Source: Candidatus Rubrimentiphilum sp.
GTDB lineage: Bacteria > Vulcanimicrobiota > Vulcanimicrobiia > Vulcanimicrobiales > Vulcanimicrobiaceae
NCBI GenBank assembly: GCA_035710515.1
Contig: DASTDE010000001.1
Location: 620,001-684,000, forward strand
Direction of reading: 5' to 3'
Length of the DNA: 64,000 bases
A model generated the notes under the pieces. That model ran no database searches. It was not told where the DNA came from and saw only the letters and a list, made by a program, of their open reading frames with translations. The position numbers and the translations under genes were made by a program. Positions 17,709 to 26,356 of this stretch are shown in pieces; the stretch's first letter is position 1; each line of letters starts with the position of its first letter.

Positions 17709-19085
17709 TTAGGTCCCGTTCCAAACAAGACCGCCCGGTAAGATCTCCGGTCTGCGCGGCGTTTGCGTGAAGTCGAAGTCTTTGCGCAGGTCGCCGAGTT
17801 GCGGTGCTTTTTCGCGCACGTCGGGACGCGGATCGGGTCGCCCGTCGGTGTTCGGATCGATGCGCGCGCCGCCTAGAAAGTCGTCTTCGATGAATTTGAC
17901 ATACGCGTCGTGGCTGAGCGTTTGGTGATCGATAAAACCGCGGCGCGCATACGGACTAACAACTAAACCCGGAACGCGTAACCCGTAGCCGTTCACGTCA
18001 ACGGATGGCGGCACAACATGATCGTAAAAGCCGCCCCAATCGTCCCAGCTCACGAAGATCGCGGTGCTGTTCCAGTCCGGGCCTTGCATGATCGCGTTTA
18101 TGACGCCGGTGACATACGCTTGCCCGGCGCTCACCAAACCGGGCGGATGTTCGCTGTATTTTCCGGCGGGGCAAAGCCACACGACGCTCGGCAACGTTCC
18201 GTTTTTTGCCGCGACGTAAAACCGCCGCAAGTCTTGCACGTTGCCGACCTCGCCGTCTTTTTTCACCGTATCGAATGAGGGCAATGGATTCCAAATGCCC
18301 GGCGTGTGCACGTTTTGCCGGCGCAACTGGCATGAAGCAGTGTCGTCGCGGCAGTCCGGCTCGGTGCCCGTCATCACGTAGTACGCCCACGAGACGTGAT
18401 TCTTGTGCAGCAAATACGTGAGGTCGGTCCACGGGTAGTCGGGCCGGTTGGGATCGCGCGCGCCTACGTTGCGCCCGAAGTCCGGCGGAAGATCCGGGTT
18501 TTGCACTTCGTTGACGCAGCTCATCGGATCGCCGAGTTGCGAACAGCGTGCCGACCATTCCGAGACCATGAACAAATGCTGCGGCAGACTCCAGGATGCG
18601 TTTGGCTCGAACATGCGATCTTGCAAGACGAAGTCATGCGCATACTGCCAATAGTTGGCGAGCTCATGGCCATCGTGATAGCCCATGACGTCGCCGCCGC
18701 CGCAGCGTGGATCGTCGGTGCCGGCGCAGGCGCGTCGCGCGCGCCGCGTTTGGCGTAAGAAACCGTCCATCTTTCCGCCGTCAATATCCGCTATAGCGTT
18801 TGTGTGTCCGTGCGGGCCACCCTGATTGCGGTCGTTACTATCGTGGTACGGTTTCGTACATCCGATCGCCGGATTGGGAATGCAGACATTGGCGGGAAGT
18901 CCATCCGCGCCGGGATATGTTCCGAAGTAAGAATCGAACGAGCGATTCTCTTGCATGATGATGACGATGTGCCGGATCTTGTGAATTCCAGCCGTGTCTT
19001 GCACCGAGCTCCGCGGCATCGCACCGCATCCGGCGATAATTGCAACAATGGCGAACAATGAAAGGGCGAAAAGTGCGTTCTTCAC
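17709..19085 (-). CDS. phosphoesterase family lipoprotein (phospholipase C / acid phosphatase-like)
   Basis: 458 residues from GTG 19085. The frame continues to an ATG at 19154, but that start would place an intrinsic terminator inside the gene. VKNALFALSLFAIVAIIAGC gives a lipobox (IAGC). IRHIVIIMQENRSFDSYFGTYPGADG is the hallmark of the phosphoesterase superfamily, with Glu-Asn metal ligands. GGPHGHT, MGYHDG, FVSWDDWGGFYDHVVPP and YGLRVPGLVVSPYAR follow in order. Such enzymes cleave phospholipids or other phosphoesters outside the cytoplasm. A stand-alone gene with its own leader. Confidence 0.88.
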   Translation of the reverse strand: MKNALFALSLFAIVAIIAGCGAMPRSSVQDTAGIHKIRHIVIIMQENRSFDSYFGTYPGADGLPANVCIPNPAIGCTKPYHDSNDRNQGGPHGHTNAIADIDGGKMDGFLRQTRRARRACAGTDDPRCGGGDVMGYHDGHELANYWQYAHDFVLQDRMFEPNASWSLPQHLFMVSEWSARCSQLGDPMSCVNEVQNPDLPPDFGRNVGARDPNRPDYPWTDLTYLLHKNHVSWAYYVMTGTEPDCRDDTASCQLRRQNVHTPGIWNPLPSFDTVKKDGEVGNVQDLRRFYVAAKNGTLPSVVWLCPAGKYSEHPPGLVSAGQAYVTGVINAIMQGPDWNSTAIFVSWDDWGGFYDHVVPPSVDVNGYGLRVPGLVVSPYARRGFIDHQTLSHDAYVKFIEDDFLGGARIDPNTDGRPDPRPDVREKAPQLGDLRKDFDFTQTPRRPEILPGGLVWNGT

Positions 19086-19122
19086 ACCAGCGCTATACGC
19101 GCCATTGAGCCGTCCGCCCCGC

Positions 19123-19148
19123 AAAAAAGCCCCGCTCGGCCGCAGGGC
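19123..19148 (-). terminator. intrinsic terminator ahead of the phosphoesterase gene
   Basis: On the minus strand GCCCTGC pairs with GCGGGGC around a 6-base loop, followed by six T (19128-19123). It lies 38 bases before the preferred GTG and after a leader of at least 100 bases, so it may be an attenuator rather than the end of an upstream gene, since no minus-strand gene precedes it. Confidence 0.6.
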
Positions 19149-19296
19149 AAACAAGCATAGGCAACCTTTGGCGCCTTTTCAGGGGTTAAGAAGCAAGAGT
19201 CCACGGGTATAAAAGCCGCACAAGCAGGGGTCACCGCCGGCTTTCCCCCTGCAAGGTTTTGCGTTCCCCTCGAGAGCCGGCGTTAGGAGAGATGGA
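19149..19296. other. divergent leader region between phosphoesterase and glycosyltransferase genes
   Basis: No coding region. It must hold both divergent promoters. A perfect 8-base inverted repeat, GCAGGGG (19224-19230) with CCCCTGC (19246-19252), could form a hairpin on either strand. A TATAAA at 19208-19213 (plus strand) is a possible -10 element. I could not match it to a riboswitch family. Confidence 0.35.
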
Positions 19297-20463
19297 GTGG
19301 TTCCGCGCACCCTCTTCATGGGCTCCTTCCCACCGCGGGAATGTGGCATCGCGACCTTTACACGCGATACCGTGGAGTCATTCGACCGTGCCTACCGCAC
19401 GAGTTCCGAAATCATCGCTATCGACGAGCCCGGCGGCGAAGTCCGCCATTACGGCCCCGAAGTCGTCGCCCGCCTGCGCGAAGATCGCCGCGAGTCCTAC
19501 GCCGACGTCGCCGCGATCGTGAACGCGCATCCCGCCGCAGTGCTGAACATCCAGCACGAGTACGGACTTTTTGGCGGAGAACGCGGCGAATGGCTGATCG
19601 ACACGCTGCGCGCGGTCGAAAAACCGGTTGCGCTGACGCTGCATACCATTTTGCCCGAGCCCGATGAAACGATGCTGCGCGTGACGCGCGAGCTCTGCGG
19701 CCTGTCGAGCGCGGTCGTCGCGCTCTCTGAAACCGGGCGCGATTTGCTCGAACGCGTCTACAACATCGATCCCAAGCGCTTACGCGTCATCCACCACGGC
19801 GTGCCGGACGTTCCGTTCCGCGACACGGACGCGGCCAAAGCCTCGTTTGGAATCGGCCAGCGGATGGTCATCTCAACATTCGGGTTAATTAATCGCGGCA
19901 AAGGCCTCGAGTATGCGATCGAAGCGATGCGCGAGATCGTGCGCCGCCATCCCGAGGTGCTCTACCTCATCTTAGGCGAGACGCACCCGGTCGTGCGCAG
20001 GCACGAAGGCGAGTCGTATCGCGAGTCGCTGCAGGCGCTCGTGGCCGAGTATGGTTTGCAATACAACGTCAAACTCGTTGACAAGTACCTCGAGTTCGAC
20101 GAATTGGTCGGCTATTTGGAAGCAACAGACATTTATCTCACGCCGTATTTGAATCCGGTGCAGATCGTCAGCGGTACGTTGGCATATGCAGTCGGCTGCG
20201 GCAAGGCCATCGTTTCCACGCCGTACTTGTATGCGCAAGAACTGTTGGCACATAACCGCGGATTCTTGTGCATGTTCCGCGACGCCAAGTCGATCTCGGA
20301 TCTGGCGGGCGCGCTGCTCGACGATCCCGGTTTGCGCCGCGCCACCGAACGCCGTGCGTATCGTTTTGGCCGGCAGATGACCTGGCCGCACGTTGCGGTC
20401 GAGTACGGCAAACTCTTTGCCGAGCTCGCGCCACCCGAACTGGAGCTTGTCCATTCAGCCTAG
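19297..20463 (+). CDS. GT4-type glycosyltransferase
   Basis: 388 residues. The GTG start has AGGAGA at 19285-19290. A GT-B fold is indicated: N-terminal FPPRECGIATFTRDTV, NIQHEYGLFGGERGEW, then the C-terminal half with ISTFGLINRGKGLEYAIEAM (donor-binding start) and the E-x7-E-like segment around VSGTLAYAVGCGKAIVSTPYLYAQELL. Uses an activated sugar in the cytoplasm for glycan synthesis; the exact sugar is unknown. The downstream gene begins within its last 17 bases, so the two are translationally coupled. Confidence 0.9.
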   Translation: MVPRTLFMGSFPPRECGIATFTRDTVESFDRAYRTSSEIIAIDEPGGEVRHYGPEVVARLREDRRESYADVAAIVNAHPAAVLNIQHEYGLFGGERGEWLIDTLRAVEKPVALTLHTILPEPDETMLRVTRELCGLSSAVVALSETGRDLLERVYNIDPKRLRVIHHGVPDVPFRDTDAAKASFGIGQRMVISTFGLINRGKGLEYAIEAMREIVRRHPEVLYLILGETHPVVRRHEGESYRESLQALVAEYGLQYNVKLVDKYLEFDELVGYLEATDIYLTPYLNPVQIVSGTLAYAVGCGKAIVSTPYLYAQELLAHNRGFLCMFRDAKSISDLAGALLDDPGLRRATERRAYRFGRQMTWPHVAVEYGKLFAELAPPELELVHSA

Positions 20464-21562
20464 TCTCGAACATCTGATAACGCTCAGCGACGACGTGGGC
20501 GTCATTCAGCATGCGACGGAGGATATTCCGAATCGCTCTACCGGCTATTGCACCGACGACGTCGCGCGTGCGTTTATCGTCGTGCTGCAAAAGCTGGGCA
20601 TCGACAAACGCGACGCCGACGCCGCGCGCCTGGCGCCGATCTATCTTTCGTTTCTGTACAACGCGCAGCTGCCCGATGGCCGCTTTCACAACTTCATGGG
20701 GTACGACCGTCAGTGGCTGGACTGCGTCGGAACGCACGATTCGGTCGGCCGGGCACTTTGGGCTTTGGGATACGGCATGCGGTATGCGCCGCGCGCCACC
20801 TGGCGGCGCCTCTGCAAGCGCCTTTTCAACAAAGGCCTGAACGCGATCGACTGGCTGTATCACTCGCGCGCGCAGGCCTATGCAATCATCGGGCTTTCGC
20901 ACGCGTGTCACGCCAGCGTGGCCGACCTCGAACTGCCGGCGTATGCCGACGCGCTGCGAAAACTGACGGACACGCTGAAAGAGCGTTTTCTCGAAACCCA
21001 AGCAACGAGCTGGGAGTGGTTCGAGAACATCATGACCTACGACAACGCGCGTCTGCCCGAGGCGATGCTGCGCGCCGGCATGGCGCTGAAGGACGACGAC
21101 CTGACAGCCATCGGCCTTCGCACGTTCGCTTTCTACGAGCGGGTCACGATTGAGAACGGCATCTTCGTCCCAATCGGCAACGAGGGGTGGTACCCGCGCG
21201 GAGGGCAGCGGGCCCGCTATTCGCAGCAGCCGCTAGAGGCCGTTTCGCTGGTAGATGCGGCGCTGGCGGCCTACGAAGCGACCGGCGACGCAAGATTTGC
21301 GGCAACGGCCCAGATCGGCTTGGAATGGTACTACGGCCGCAACTCGCGCGGCATCGTGATGGCGCACGACGGCGGCTGCCTGGATGGCCTAAACGAAACG
21401 TCCGTCAACCTTAATATGGGGGCGGAGTCGACGCTGGCCTTTTTGTCGGCGGCCTATTCTTGTCATCCTGAGGTATCGGCTTGTCATCCTGAGGTATCGA
21501 AGGACCCTGAGGTAACGAAGGGCAGCGCTATTATCGGAACGGTGCGAACGCCGTCACCGTAA
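20447..21562 (+). CDS. six-hairpin-like glycan enzyme paired with the GT4; ends with translated repeats
   Basis: 371 residues from TTG 20447 (another in-frame TTG lies at 20393, but its N-terminus is not protein-like). The body is helical with motifs such as RSTGYCTDDVARAFIV, RFHNFMGYDRQWLD, DSVGRALWALGYG, SWEWFENIMTYDNARLPEAML and GWYPRGGQRARYSQQPLEA, which suggest an (alpha/alpha)6 barrel glycosidase, epimerase or lyase fold. Probably acts on the glycan of the upstream transferase. The fold ends near 335. Residues 339-345 and 346-359 are encoded by two copies of the interspersed repeat (CHPEVSKDPEVTKG), giving a low-complexity tail. Confidence 0.7.
   Translation: MSIQPSLEHLITLSDDVGVIQHATEDIPNRSTGYCTDDVARAFIVVLQKLGIDKRDADAARLAPIYLSFLYNAQLPDGRFHNFMGYDRQWLDCVGTHDSVGRALWALGYGMRYAPRATWRRLCKRLFNKGLNAIDWLYHSRAQAYAIIGLSHACHASVADLELPAYADALRKLTDTLKERFLETQATSWEWFENIMTYDNARLPEAMLRAGMALKDDDLTAIGLRTFAFYERVTIENGIFVPIGNEGWYPRGGQRARYSQQPLEAVSLVDAALAAYEATGDARFAATAQIGLEWYYGRNSRGIVMAHDGGCLDGLNETSVNLNMGAESTLAFLSAAYSCHPEVSACHPEVSKDPEVTKGSAIIGTVRTPSP
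21461..21522 (+). repeat. interspersed repeat, 1.5 tandem copies inside a gene
   Basis: A 19-base partial copy (21461-21479) precedes a full 41-base copy (21482-21522). Both are read in frame as CHPEVS and CHPEVSKDPEVTKG at the 3' end of the glycan enzyme gene. Confidence 0.9.
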
Positions 21563-21605
21563 AAGCGCCGAGGCGAAAACTGCGGCCGCGGCGAATAAAC
21601 ACTCA

Positions 21606-23762
21606 ATGATCCTGGAGACCGAAGCCCTAAACGACGTCCAGTCGGCCGCCGTCCGACATGCTAATGGCCCTTGTTTGATTTTCGCAGGTGCGGGGAGCGG
21701 AAAAACCCGCGTCCTGACGCACCGCATCGCATATTTGCTCAATGAGCTCGATGTCTCGCCGGATCAAATACTTGCCGTAACGTTCACGAACAAAGCCGCC
21801 GGCGCGATGAAATCGCGTCTCGAGCGGATGGTTGGCGACCAAGCCCGCGACCTGTGGGTCGGAACGTTCCACTCGATGTGCGTCCGCATGCTGCGCCGCG
21901 AAGGCTCGCGCGCCGGCATCGCTTCGAACTTTGCCATCATAGACGACGCCGATCAGCGCACCGTGATCCGCGAGATCCTGACCGATCTCGATTATGACGA
22001 GCGCCAGTTGACGCCCGGCGCATGCCTGGCCGAAATCAGCAAGGCCAAGAACGCGCTAATTTGGCCGAAGGAATATCGCGCCGCCAACGAGTCGTTCTTG
22101 GGCGAGCGTTTCGCCAACGTCTACACCGAATATCAGCGCCGCCTCTCCGAATCGAACAGCCTCGATTTCGACGACCTGATCGTTCGCACGATCGATCTCT
22201 TCGAAAACGACGAGAAGGCACGCACGAAGTGGCAGAACCGCTTCCGCTACATCCTGGTCGACGAGTATCAGGACGTGAATTTCGCCCAGTACAAACTGAT
22301 CTCGATTCTGGGCGAGAAGCATCGTAATATTACGGTCGTCGGCGACGACGATCAATCGATCTATTCGTGGCGCGGCAGCGACTATCGCATGATCCTTCGC
22401 TTCGAGGAAGATTTCCCGGGCGCGAAAGTCTTCACGCTCGAAGAAAATTATCGCAGCACGCAAACGATCTTGGACGCTGCCAACGCGCTCGTCGCCAACA
22501 ACAAGACGCGCGCCCCGAAGAAACTGTTCACCAGCCGCGACGCCGGCGAAACCATCACCGCGTTCGCCGCGGACACGGAGCGCTCTGAAGCGCGCTACGT
22601 TGTCGAGAAAGTCAAAGAGCTCGTTCGTGAAGGCGCTTCGTACAGCGACTTCCTGGTGCTCTATCGGACTAACGCACAGTCGCGCGTGTTCGAAGAAGCG
22701 TTTATCGCCGAAGGCATTCCGTATCGGGTCATCGGCGGCGTCGGATTTTACGCGCGTTCGGAAATCAAAGACGTCATCGCCTACTTGCGCTATATCGAGA
22801 ATCCGGCCGATGCGATTGCGTTCAAACGCATCGTTAACGTGCCGCGCCGCAGCATCGGATCGCAGACGCTCGCGAGTCTCGTGACCGCGGCCGACGCGGC
22901 CAAGGTGCCGGTCGGGCAAGCGATCTTCGATAAGGACCTGCTGAAGAAAGCCGTTCCGAAGAAGACCCGCGAGCTCGAGCGTTTCGCGGAACTCATCGAA
23001 TCGCTGCGTTCGCGCTTGGCGGATCTGACTATTGCCGACTTGCTGGTCGCGGTCATGGAAGAATCGGGCTACTTGCGCGAACTGCGCAACGAGGACACGC
23101 CCGACTCGCGTACGCGCATGGAAAACCTCGAAGAGCTCGTCGGCGTCGCTCGCGAGTATGAAACGAACGATCCCGAAGCGACGCTTGCCGGGTTCTTGGC
23201 CAACGTCGCGCTGATTAGCGACCTCGACACGCTCGACGACTCGTCGTCGTACATCACCATGATGACGATGCACTCCGCCAAGGGCTTGGAATTCCCGAGC
23301 GTCTTCTTGACGGGTCTGGAAGAGGGCGTCTTCCCGCACTCGCGCGCGCTGGTCGATATGACCGAACTCGAAGAAGAGCGCCGTTTGGCCTACGTCGGCG
23401 TGACGCGTGCCATGAACCGGCTCTTCCTTTCTTATGCGGAACGCCGCACGCTTTTCGGCAACACGTTCGCGCATCCCAAATCGCGCTTCTTGGAAGAAAT
23501 GCCGAGCATCGAAATGCTGGGCAGCATCGCGCTGCCGCGGCCTTCGGGCGGGCGCTGGCGCGAAGTCGCGATTCACGAGTCGGCCGGCGCGGGTATCAAG
23601 ATGAACCTGCAATCGGGCGATCGCGTGCGTCATCCCAAATGGGGCGAAGGCAAAATCTCCGGCGTCATCGGCGCCGGCGGCGACGGTCTGGTGACGATCG
23701 ACTTCCCGAACGTCGGGCAGAAGATGGTCATGCTGAAGTACGCACCACTAGAGAAACTCTAG
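21606..23762 (+). CDS. pcrA: UvrD/PcrA-type superfamily 1 DNA helicase
   Basis: 718 residues, full length for PcrA. Walker A GAGSGKT is at 28-34. Motif Ia VTFTNKAAGAM, motif II DEYQD, motif III VVGDDDQSIYSWRGSD, motif IV ENYRSTQTIL, motif V MTMHSAKGLEFPSVFLTGLEEGVFPH and motif VI RRLAYVGVTRA are all present. The C-terminal tail GDRVRHPKWGEGKI is the tudor-like RNA-polymerase-contacting module of PcrA. A 3'-5' helicase in excision repair, replication and removal of RNA polymerase from DNA. A promoter probably lies in the 43-base gap after the previous gene. Confidence 0.96.
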   Translation: MILETEALNDVQSAAVRHANGPCLIFAGAGSGKTRVLTHRIAYLLNELDVSPDQILAVTFTNKAAGAMKSRLERMVGDQARDLWVGTFHSMCVRMLRREGSRAGIASNFAIIDDADQRTVIREILTDLDYDERQLTPGACLAEISKAKNALIWPKEYRAANESFLGERFANVYTEYQRRLSESNSLDFDDLIVRTIDLFENDEKARTKWQNRFRYILVDEYQDVNFAQYKLISILGEKHRNITVVGDDDQSIYSWRGSDYRMILRFEEDFPGAKVFTLEENYRSTQTILDAANALVANNKTRAPKKLFTSRDAGETITAFAADTERSEARYVVEKVKELVREGASYSDFLVLYRTNAQSRVFEEAFIAEGIPYRVIGGVGFYARSEIKDVIAYLRYIENPADAIAFKRIVNVPRRSIGSQTLASLVTAADAAKVPVGQAIFDKDLLKKAVPKKTRELERFAELIESLRSRLADLTIADLLVAVMEESGYLRELRNEDTPDSRTRMENLEELVGVAREYETNDPEATLAGFLANVALISDLDTLDDSSSYITMMTMHSAKGLEFPSVFLTGLEEGVFPHSRALVDMTELEEERRLAYVGVTRAMNRLFLSYAERRTLFGNTFAHPKSRFLEEMPSIEMLGSIALPRPSGGRWREVAIHESAGAGIKMNLQSGDRVRHPKWGEGKISGVIGAGGDGLVTIDFPNVGQKMVMLKYAPLEKL

Positions 23763-23780
23763 TTCACGGAGGTTGCTCCC

Positions 23781-24137
23781 ATGAAGGCGTTGCGGTTCAG
23801 TATTCTCGCGGCGGTCCTTGCCTCGTTTGTAACGGCTTTTGGAGTTTCAAGCTCCGGAGCGAAAGAGACTGTCAAGCACCGCTTTGAAATTAGCGTCGAG
23901 TTTAAAAACGGGCAACCGGTCAAAGAGGGCCGTGTTGACGTCTTCCGAGCAAAAACCCATTTTATGCTCGGAAATATGCCTCTAGATCAATTCGGAACGG
24001 CGACCTTTCTGATGCCCGACGTCGAAGGGAAGTACTGCTTCGTCGCCTTTGCGTCTGGCGACGGCCAGCAGCGCCGTAGCGATAATGAATGCTACGAGGA
24101 TGAGTATCCAGCGACCGTTAAGCTCACCATACTCTAG
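23781..24137 (+). CDS. small secreted protein of unknown function
   Basis: 118 residues; signal peptide to about SSSGA27, GGAGG 8 bases before the ATG. The mature part (RFEISVEFKNGQPVKEGRVDVFRAK, then FGTATFLMPDVEGKYCFVAFAS) looks like a small beta-sandwich of the carboxypeptidase-regulatory or transthyretin-like type. Two cysteines near the end could pair. No enzyme motif. It overlaps the start of the next lipoprotein gene. Confidence 0.6.
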   Translation: MKALRFSILAAVLASFVTAFGVSSSGAKETVKHRFEISVEFKNGQPVKEGRVDVFRAKTHFMLGNMPLDQFGTATFLMPDVEGKYCFVAFASGDGQQRRSDNECYEDEYPATVKLTIL

Positions 24138-24591
24138 CCTACTCTGCCTGCTCTTGGCCTCGTGCGCGAGTGGCACTGTGCTGCAGCCGGATCCGCTTGT
24201 CGGAACGTGGTGCGCAAAACTAAGCGTGTCGCGTTTTCAAGCTGGCTTTCCGGCGCTTCGATCTCAGACGATGCGCTGCGCGCCATTTTTACAGGCGGGG
24301 ATCTCTTGTGACGCAACGCGCGTTACGAAAGACGGCCAGACGAGCCGTACAGGTTTTGCCGCACAATACGATGGGCGGCGATACGCCGTGACCGGCGATC
24401 CCGAAATGGACGGTGTGAGTTTGCGCCGCGAGAATCAGGCAGTTACCGCTATTTTTACCAACGGCACCCGGCCTATGTACGGCTATCGCATCTCTCCGTC
24501 CGGTCACGGACGCCTCACTATACGTTCGATCGACCCGCGAACGCAGCGTCTCGGCTATAGCATCGTGGAGTATGAGCCATGCCGTTCATAA
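24085..24591 (+). CDS. putative lipoprotein of unknown function
   Basis: 168 residues from ATG 24085; an ATG at 24100 is equally possible. PYSSLLCLLLASC gives a lipobox LASC. The mature domain (DPLVGTWCAKLSVSRFQ, AAQYDGRRYAVTGDPEMDGVSLRRENQ, YRISPSGHGRLTIRSIDP) resembles small lipocalin-like domains that bind or sense substrates at the cell surface. Four Cys in the mature part. It overlaps the preceding gene by about 53 bases in another frame, so translation is probably coupled. Confidence 0.55.
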   Translation: MNATRMSIQRPLSSPYSSLLCLLLASCASGTVLQPDPLVGTWCAKLSVSRFQAGFPALRSQTMRCAPFLQAGISCDATRVTKDGQTSRTGFAAQYDGRRYAVTGDPEMDGVSLRRENQAVTAIFTNGTRPMYGYRISPSGHGRLTIRSIDPRTQRLGYSIVEYEPCRS

Positions 24592-24611
24592 GACGCCATG
24601 GCGAGCCCGGG

Positions 24612-24674
24612 TGTCATGGTGAGCCTGTCGAACCACCTCCGAGTAGCGCGCCTTCGGCGCGCGTGACGAGGAGC
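24612..24674 (+). repeat. interspersed repeat, variant B, before dapB
   Basis: 63 bases beginning GTGTCATGGTGAGCCTGTCG, with a central GCGCGCC/GGCGCGC palindrome and ending CGTGACGAGGAGC. It supplies the Shine-Dalgarno-like GAGGAG directly before the dapB GTG at 24677. Confidence 0.85.
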
Positions 24675-24676
24675 GA

Positions 24677-25363
24677 GTGAAGGTAGCTATCGCAGGCGCC
24701 CAGGGAAGAATGGGGCGCCTGACGCTGGAGGCGATTAAGAACGAGCCGGATTTAGAATTCGCCGGCGGTTTCGCGCGCATTGCCGATCAGTCGATGGGCA
24801 TTTACGAGAATCTCGAGCAGTTGCTCGACGAACGCAAACCCGACGTCATTGTAGACTTTACGCCGCGACCGGTAACGCAAAGCGTCGCGCGCAGTGCTGT
24901 CGAGCGCGGCATTTCGCCGATTGTGGGCTCAAGCGAATGGAACGCGGCCGAACGCGCCGAGTTGGACAAGCTCTGCGCCGAGAAATGCGTCGGGGCGCTC
25001 ATCGTTCCGAACTTTGCGATTGGCGCGATCCTCATGATGAACTTCGCCGAACAAGCCGCGCGGCTTTTCCCGTCCTGCGAGATCATTGAAATGCACCGTG
25101 CCGACAAACGCGATAAGCCGAGCGGCACAGCTGCTGCCACAGCCGAACGCATTCATATCGGCGGCGGCCGCGCGGACACGCCGATTCACAGCGTTCGCAT
25201 GAAGGGGCTGCTCTCGCACCAGGAAGTGCTCTTCTCGAATGAGGGCGAGCTGCTCACGATTCGTCACGACTCGTTTTCGAGCGCGTCGTTCGCGCCGGGT
25301 ATCATCGCTGCGATTCGTCACGTTCGTTCGCTGAAAGCGCTCGAAGTGGGCCTTCGCGTATGA
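24677..25363 (+). CDS. dapB: 4-hydroxy-tetrahydrodipicolinate reductase
   Basis: 228 residues, slightly short for DapB. The N-terminal Rossmann motif VAIAGAQGRMGRL binds NAD(P)H. The catalytic segment EIIEMHRADKRDKPSGTAAATAE carries the His-His-type (here EMHR) and Lys-Pro-Ser-Gly-Thr substrate-binding residues. DFTPRP and VPNFAIGAILMM are also typical. Reduces 4-hydroxy-tetrahydrodipicolinate on the way to diaminopimelate and lysine. GTG start with GAGGAG 5 bases ahead, provided by the repeat. First gene of the dapB-asd-lysC-dapA cluster, overlapping asd by 4 bases. Confidence 0.95.
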   Translation: MKVAIAGAQGRMGRLTLEAIKNEPDLEFAGGFARIADQSMGIYENLEQLLDERKPDVIVDFTPRPVTQSVARSAVERGISPIVGSSEWNAAERAELDKLCAEKCVGALIVPNFAIGAILMMNFAEQAARLFPSCEIIEMHRADKRDKPSGTAAATAERIHIGGGRADTPIHSVRMKGLLSHQEVLFSNEGELLTIRHDSFSSASFAPGIIAAIRHVRSLKALEVGLRV

Positions 25364-26349
25364 ACGTCGCCGTCGTCGGCGCGACAGGTGCAGTGGGTGA
25401 AACCATTGTCAAGGTGCTGCGCGAGCGGAAAGTCCCGATGGAGCGCCTCGGTCTATTCGCCTCGCGTGCGCGGGACGGCGTGCAAGAGACGTCGGCCGAC
25501 GCTCTCAAGCCGTTTGACGCCGTGTTTTTCGCCGGATCGGAAGAAGCCAGCTCGGAATTCGCGCCGCCGATACTCGAGCGCGGCGGGGTGGTTATCGATA
25601 ACAGCTCGACGTATCGCATGAATGCCGGCGTGCCGCTCGTCGTTCCCGAAATAAATGCGCGGACGATCGAAGCGCAGCACCGTTTGTTTCCGGTCGGTAA
25701 CTGCACGGCGATCATCCTGTGCGTAGCGCTCGCGCCGATCCGCGACAAAGCCGGCCTGGCGTCGGTGAACGTCGCGACCTATCAAGCCGTCAGCGGCGCC
25801 GGCCGCGCGGCGCTGGAGGAATTTGATGCCGGCGAGGGTCCGTTCGTGAACAACGTCGTCCCGCAAGTCGGCGAGTTCGACAGCTCGGGCTATTCCGGCG
25901 AAGAAACAAAGGTGCGGGACGAAACGCGCAAGATCTTGGATTTGCCCGATCTCCCGATCTATGCGACGACCGTACGTGTGCCAGTACGGACCGCGCATTC
26001 TGAGGCCGTTTTCTTTGAAACGGAGCGCGATACTTCGATAGAAGAACTAGCCGAGGCACTCGAGCGCGCGCCCGGCGTTGTCTTTCATCGCACCGGCATC
26101 GTGACGCCGCGTGAGGTTGAAGGCACCGACGCCGTCCACGGCGCCCGACTTCGGTCTTGTCATCCTGAGGTATCGAAGGACCCTGAGGTAACGAAGGGAC
26201 GGTCGTTCCAAATGTGGGTCGTTGGGGATCAGCTCCGTAAAGGCGCCGCGACCAACGGCGTCCAGATCCTCGAGTTGCTGCTCGAAAGAGGCATGGTGAA
26301 CACGCGGCCCTCGCCAGGGCTCGGGCGTGGTTCGACAAGCTCAACATGA
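25360..26349 (+). CDS. asd: aspartate-semialdehyde dehydrogenase with in-frame repeat insertion
   Basis: 329 residues. Rossmann loop GATGAVGE, catalytic C115 in GNCTAII, and YQAVSGAGRAALEEF are diagnostic. Reduces aspartyl phosphate to aspartate semialdehyde for DAP, threonine and methionine. Residues 267-280 (CHPEVSKDPEVTKG) are encoded by a 41-base interspersed repeat lodged in the loop before the conserved FQMWVVGDQLRKGAATNGVQI. The last residues (from about TRPSPGLG) and the stop also come from a second repeat in reverse orientation. The ORF is intact, so the enzyme tolerates the insertion. Overlaps dapB by 4 bases. Confidence 0.94.
   Translation: MNVAVVGATGAVGETIVKVLRERKVPMERLGLFASRARDGVQETSADALKPFDAVFFAGSEEASSEFAPPILERGGVVIDNSSTYRMNAGVPLVVPEINARTIEAQHRLFPVGNCTAIILCVALAPIRDKAGLASVNVATYQAVSGAGRAALEEFDAGEGPFVNNVVPQVGEFDSSGYSGEETKVRDETRKILDLPDLPIYATTVRVPVRTAHSEAVFFETERDTSIEELAEALERAPGVVFHRTGIVTPREVEGTDAVHGARLRSCHPEVSKDPEVTKGRSFQMWVVGDQLRKGAATNGVQILELLLERGMVNTRPSPGLGRGSTSST
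26158..26198 (+). repeat. interspersed repeat inside asd
   Basis: Exact 41-base copy starting TGTCATCCTGAGG and ending CGAAGGG. With the next base it makes 14 in-frame codons of aspartate-semialdehyde dehydrogenase. Confidence 0.95.
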
Positions 26350-26351
26350 CA
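26309..26351 (-). repeat. interspersed repeat, variant B fragment, reverse orientation
   Basis: On the minus strand it reads TGTCATGTTGAGCTTGTCGA followed by ACCACGCCCGAGCCC. It encodes the C-terminal 14 residues of Asd and its TGA stop (inside CATGACA), just before lysC. Confidence 0.75.
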
Positions 26352-26356
26352 AGCAA

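Noticed and set aside
19141-19290. c-di-GMP-I riboswitch upstream of the GT4 gene
   Set aside because: AGGGCAAAC matches, but the second conserved block (GGGACGCAAAGCC) and tetraloop arms are missing.
21461-21522. CRISPR array
   Set aside because: Repeat units are not evenly spaced by unique spacers, occur singly at many loci, and no cas genes are present.
22056-23633. 525-codon open frame on the minus strand across pcrA
   Set aside because: It mirrors pcrA codons, is Arg/Asp-rich, has no motif, and pcrA itself is unambiguous. Similar antisense frames over lysC/dapA (26372-28183) and over the PolIII delta gene (42264-43742) are rejected for the same reason.
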